Positions 63,890 to 64,000 of a stretch of DNA of 64,000 nt are shown piece by piece (position 1 is the stretch's first letter; the number at the start of each line of letters is the position of its first letter). Location of the stretch: NCBI RefSeq assembly GCF_011075055.1, contig NC_058139.1:16265584-16329583 (forward strand), read 5' to 3'. Under the pieces are notes generated by a model. The model did no database searches and was not told the origin of the DNA. It saw only the letters and a program-made list of their open reading frames with translations. Both the position numbers and the translations under genes were made by a program. This stretch comes from Mangifera indica (taxonomy: Eukaryota; Streptophyta; Magnoliopsida; Sapindales; Anacardiaceae).

Positions 63890-64000
63890 CTAATAACTGC
63901 ATAAGTGTAATTACATAATATTCTATTATTTGAATACAGGTAAAGAAAATAACTTACTGCAGTCGATTCTCGGGAGCTAATCTGTGAGACATGAGGGGCA
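63890..64000 (-). other. Gag 5' leader, cut by the window end
   Basis: A 111-bp AT-rich stretch upstream of the gag ATG. I see no primer-binding site (for example a tRNA-Met-complementary TGGTATCAGAGC) and no LTR end, so these must lie past 64000. Positions 63935-63996 match 57317-57370 on the opposite strand. No gene. Confidence 0.6.

Larger units (their letters stand above)
57367..64000 (-). mobile_element. Ty3/gypsy chromovirus, Tekay/Del-like, partial and inactivated
   Basis: Retrotransposon read right to left: leader, gag with zinc knuckle, protease, RT, RNase H, integrase, chromodomain, polypurine tract, 3' LTR. Integrase after RT marks Ty3/gypsy. A chromodomain fused to the integrase C-terminus marks a chromovirus. 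Single-frame gag-pol with a gag starting MSTTRRGRGRGRGR is typical of the Tekay/Del group. The 5' LTR and primer-binding site lie past the window end. Nine premature stops make it non-autonomous. It lies in the opposite orientation to the RT-derived satellite. By my count its RT differs from the satellite consensus at about 27 of 105 bases from the KKKDG codons on, so it is not the direct source. Confidence 0.9.

Overview
The window is repeat DNA from a flowering plant nuclear genome, probably from heterochromatin. It has two parts. Positions 1 to about 57290 are one uninterrupted head-to-tail satellite array. Positions about 57291 to 64000 are most of a decayed Ty3/gypsy LTR retrotransposon on the minus strand. 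The element has gag with a CCHC knuckle, a DSGA protease, RT, RNase H, an HHCC/DDE integrase and a C-terminal chromodomain, all in one reading frame. That is the architecture of plant chromoviruses, most like the Tekay/Del clade. I found no host gene, tRNA, rRNA or CRISPR.

The array (AT-rich, about 168 copies, continuing off the left edge) has a 342-bp monomer. The monomer is itself a piece of a gypsy reverse transcriptase gene, in plus orientation. It starts at the G-A-P of the SPWGAP motif and ends at the V just before the catalytic FIDD box. The same interval in the neighbouring element (61553-61894) is also exactly 342 bp, or 114 codons. The monomer consensus already carries three nonsense codons in the RT frame and two offsetting one-base shifts, so it spread as non-coding satellite DNA. 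There are two main sequence subfamilies plus mosaics. Three-monomer spacing is visible around 16.4-19.5 kb, and five-monomer spacing recurs, most clearly at 50-56.6 kb. Copies are most uniform at about 4-30 kb and more diverged at both ends of the window.

The array stops abruptly inside a monomer at about 57290. A 76-bp segment follows, then the 3' LTR of the minus-strand element (right end 59188, polypurine tract 59189-59200, with a six-copy hairpin minisatellite inside the LTR). Gag-pol runs from 63889 down to 59225: 1554 codons with no frameshift but nine premature stops, each one transition away from a sense codon. The 5' LTR and primer-binding site lie beyond the right edge. The last 60 bp of the window resemble, in inverted orientation, the segment next to the array.

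The most notable feature is the satellite made from an internal catalytic-domain fragment of a retrotransposon. It abuts a related but clearly different element in the opposite orientation, whose 3' LTR points into the array.
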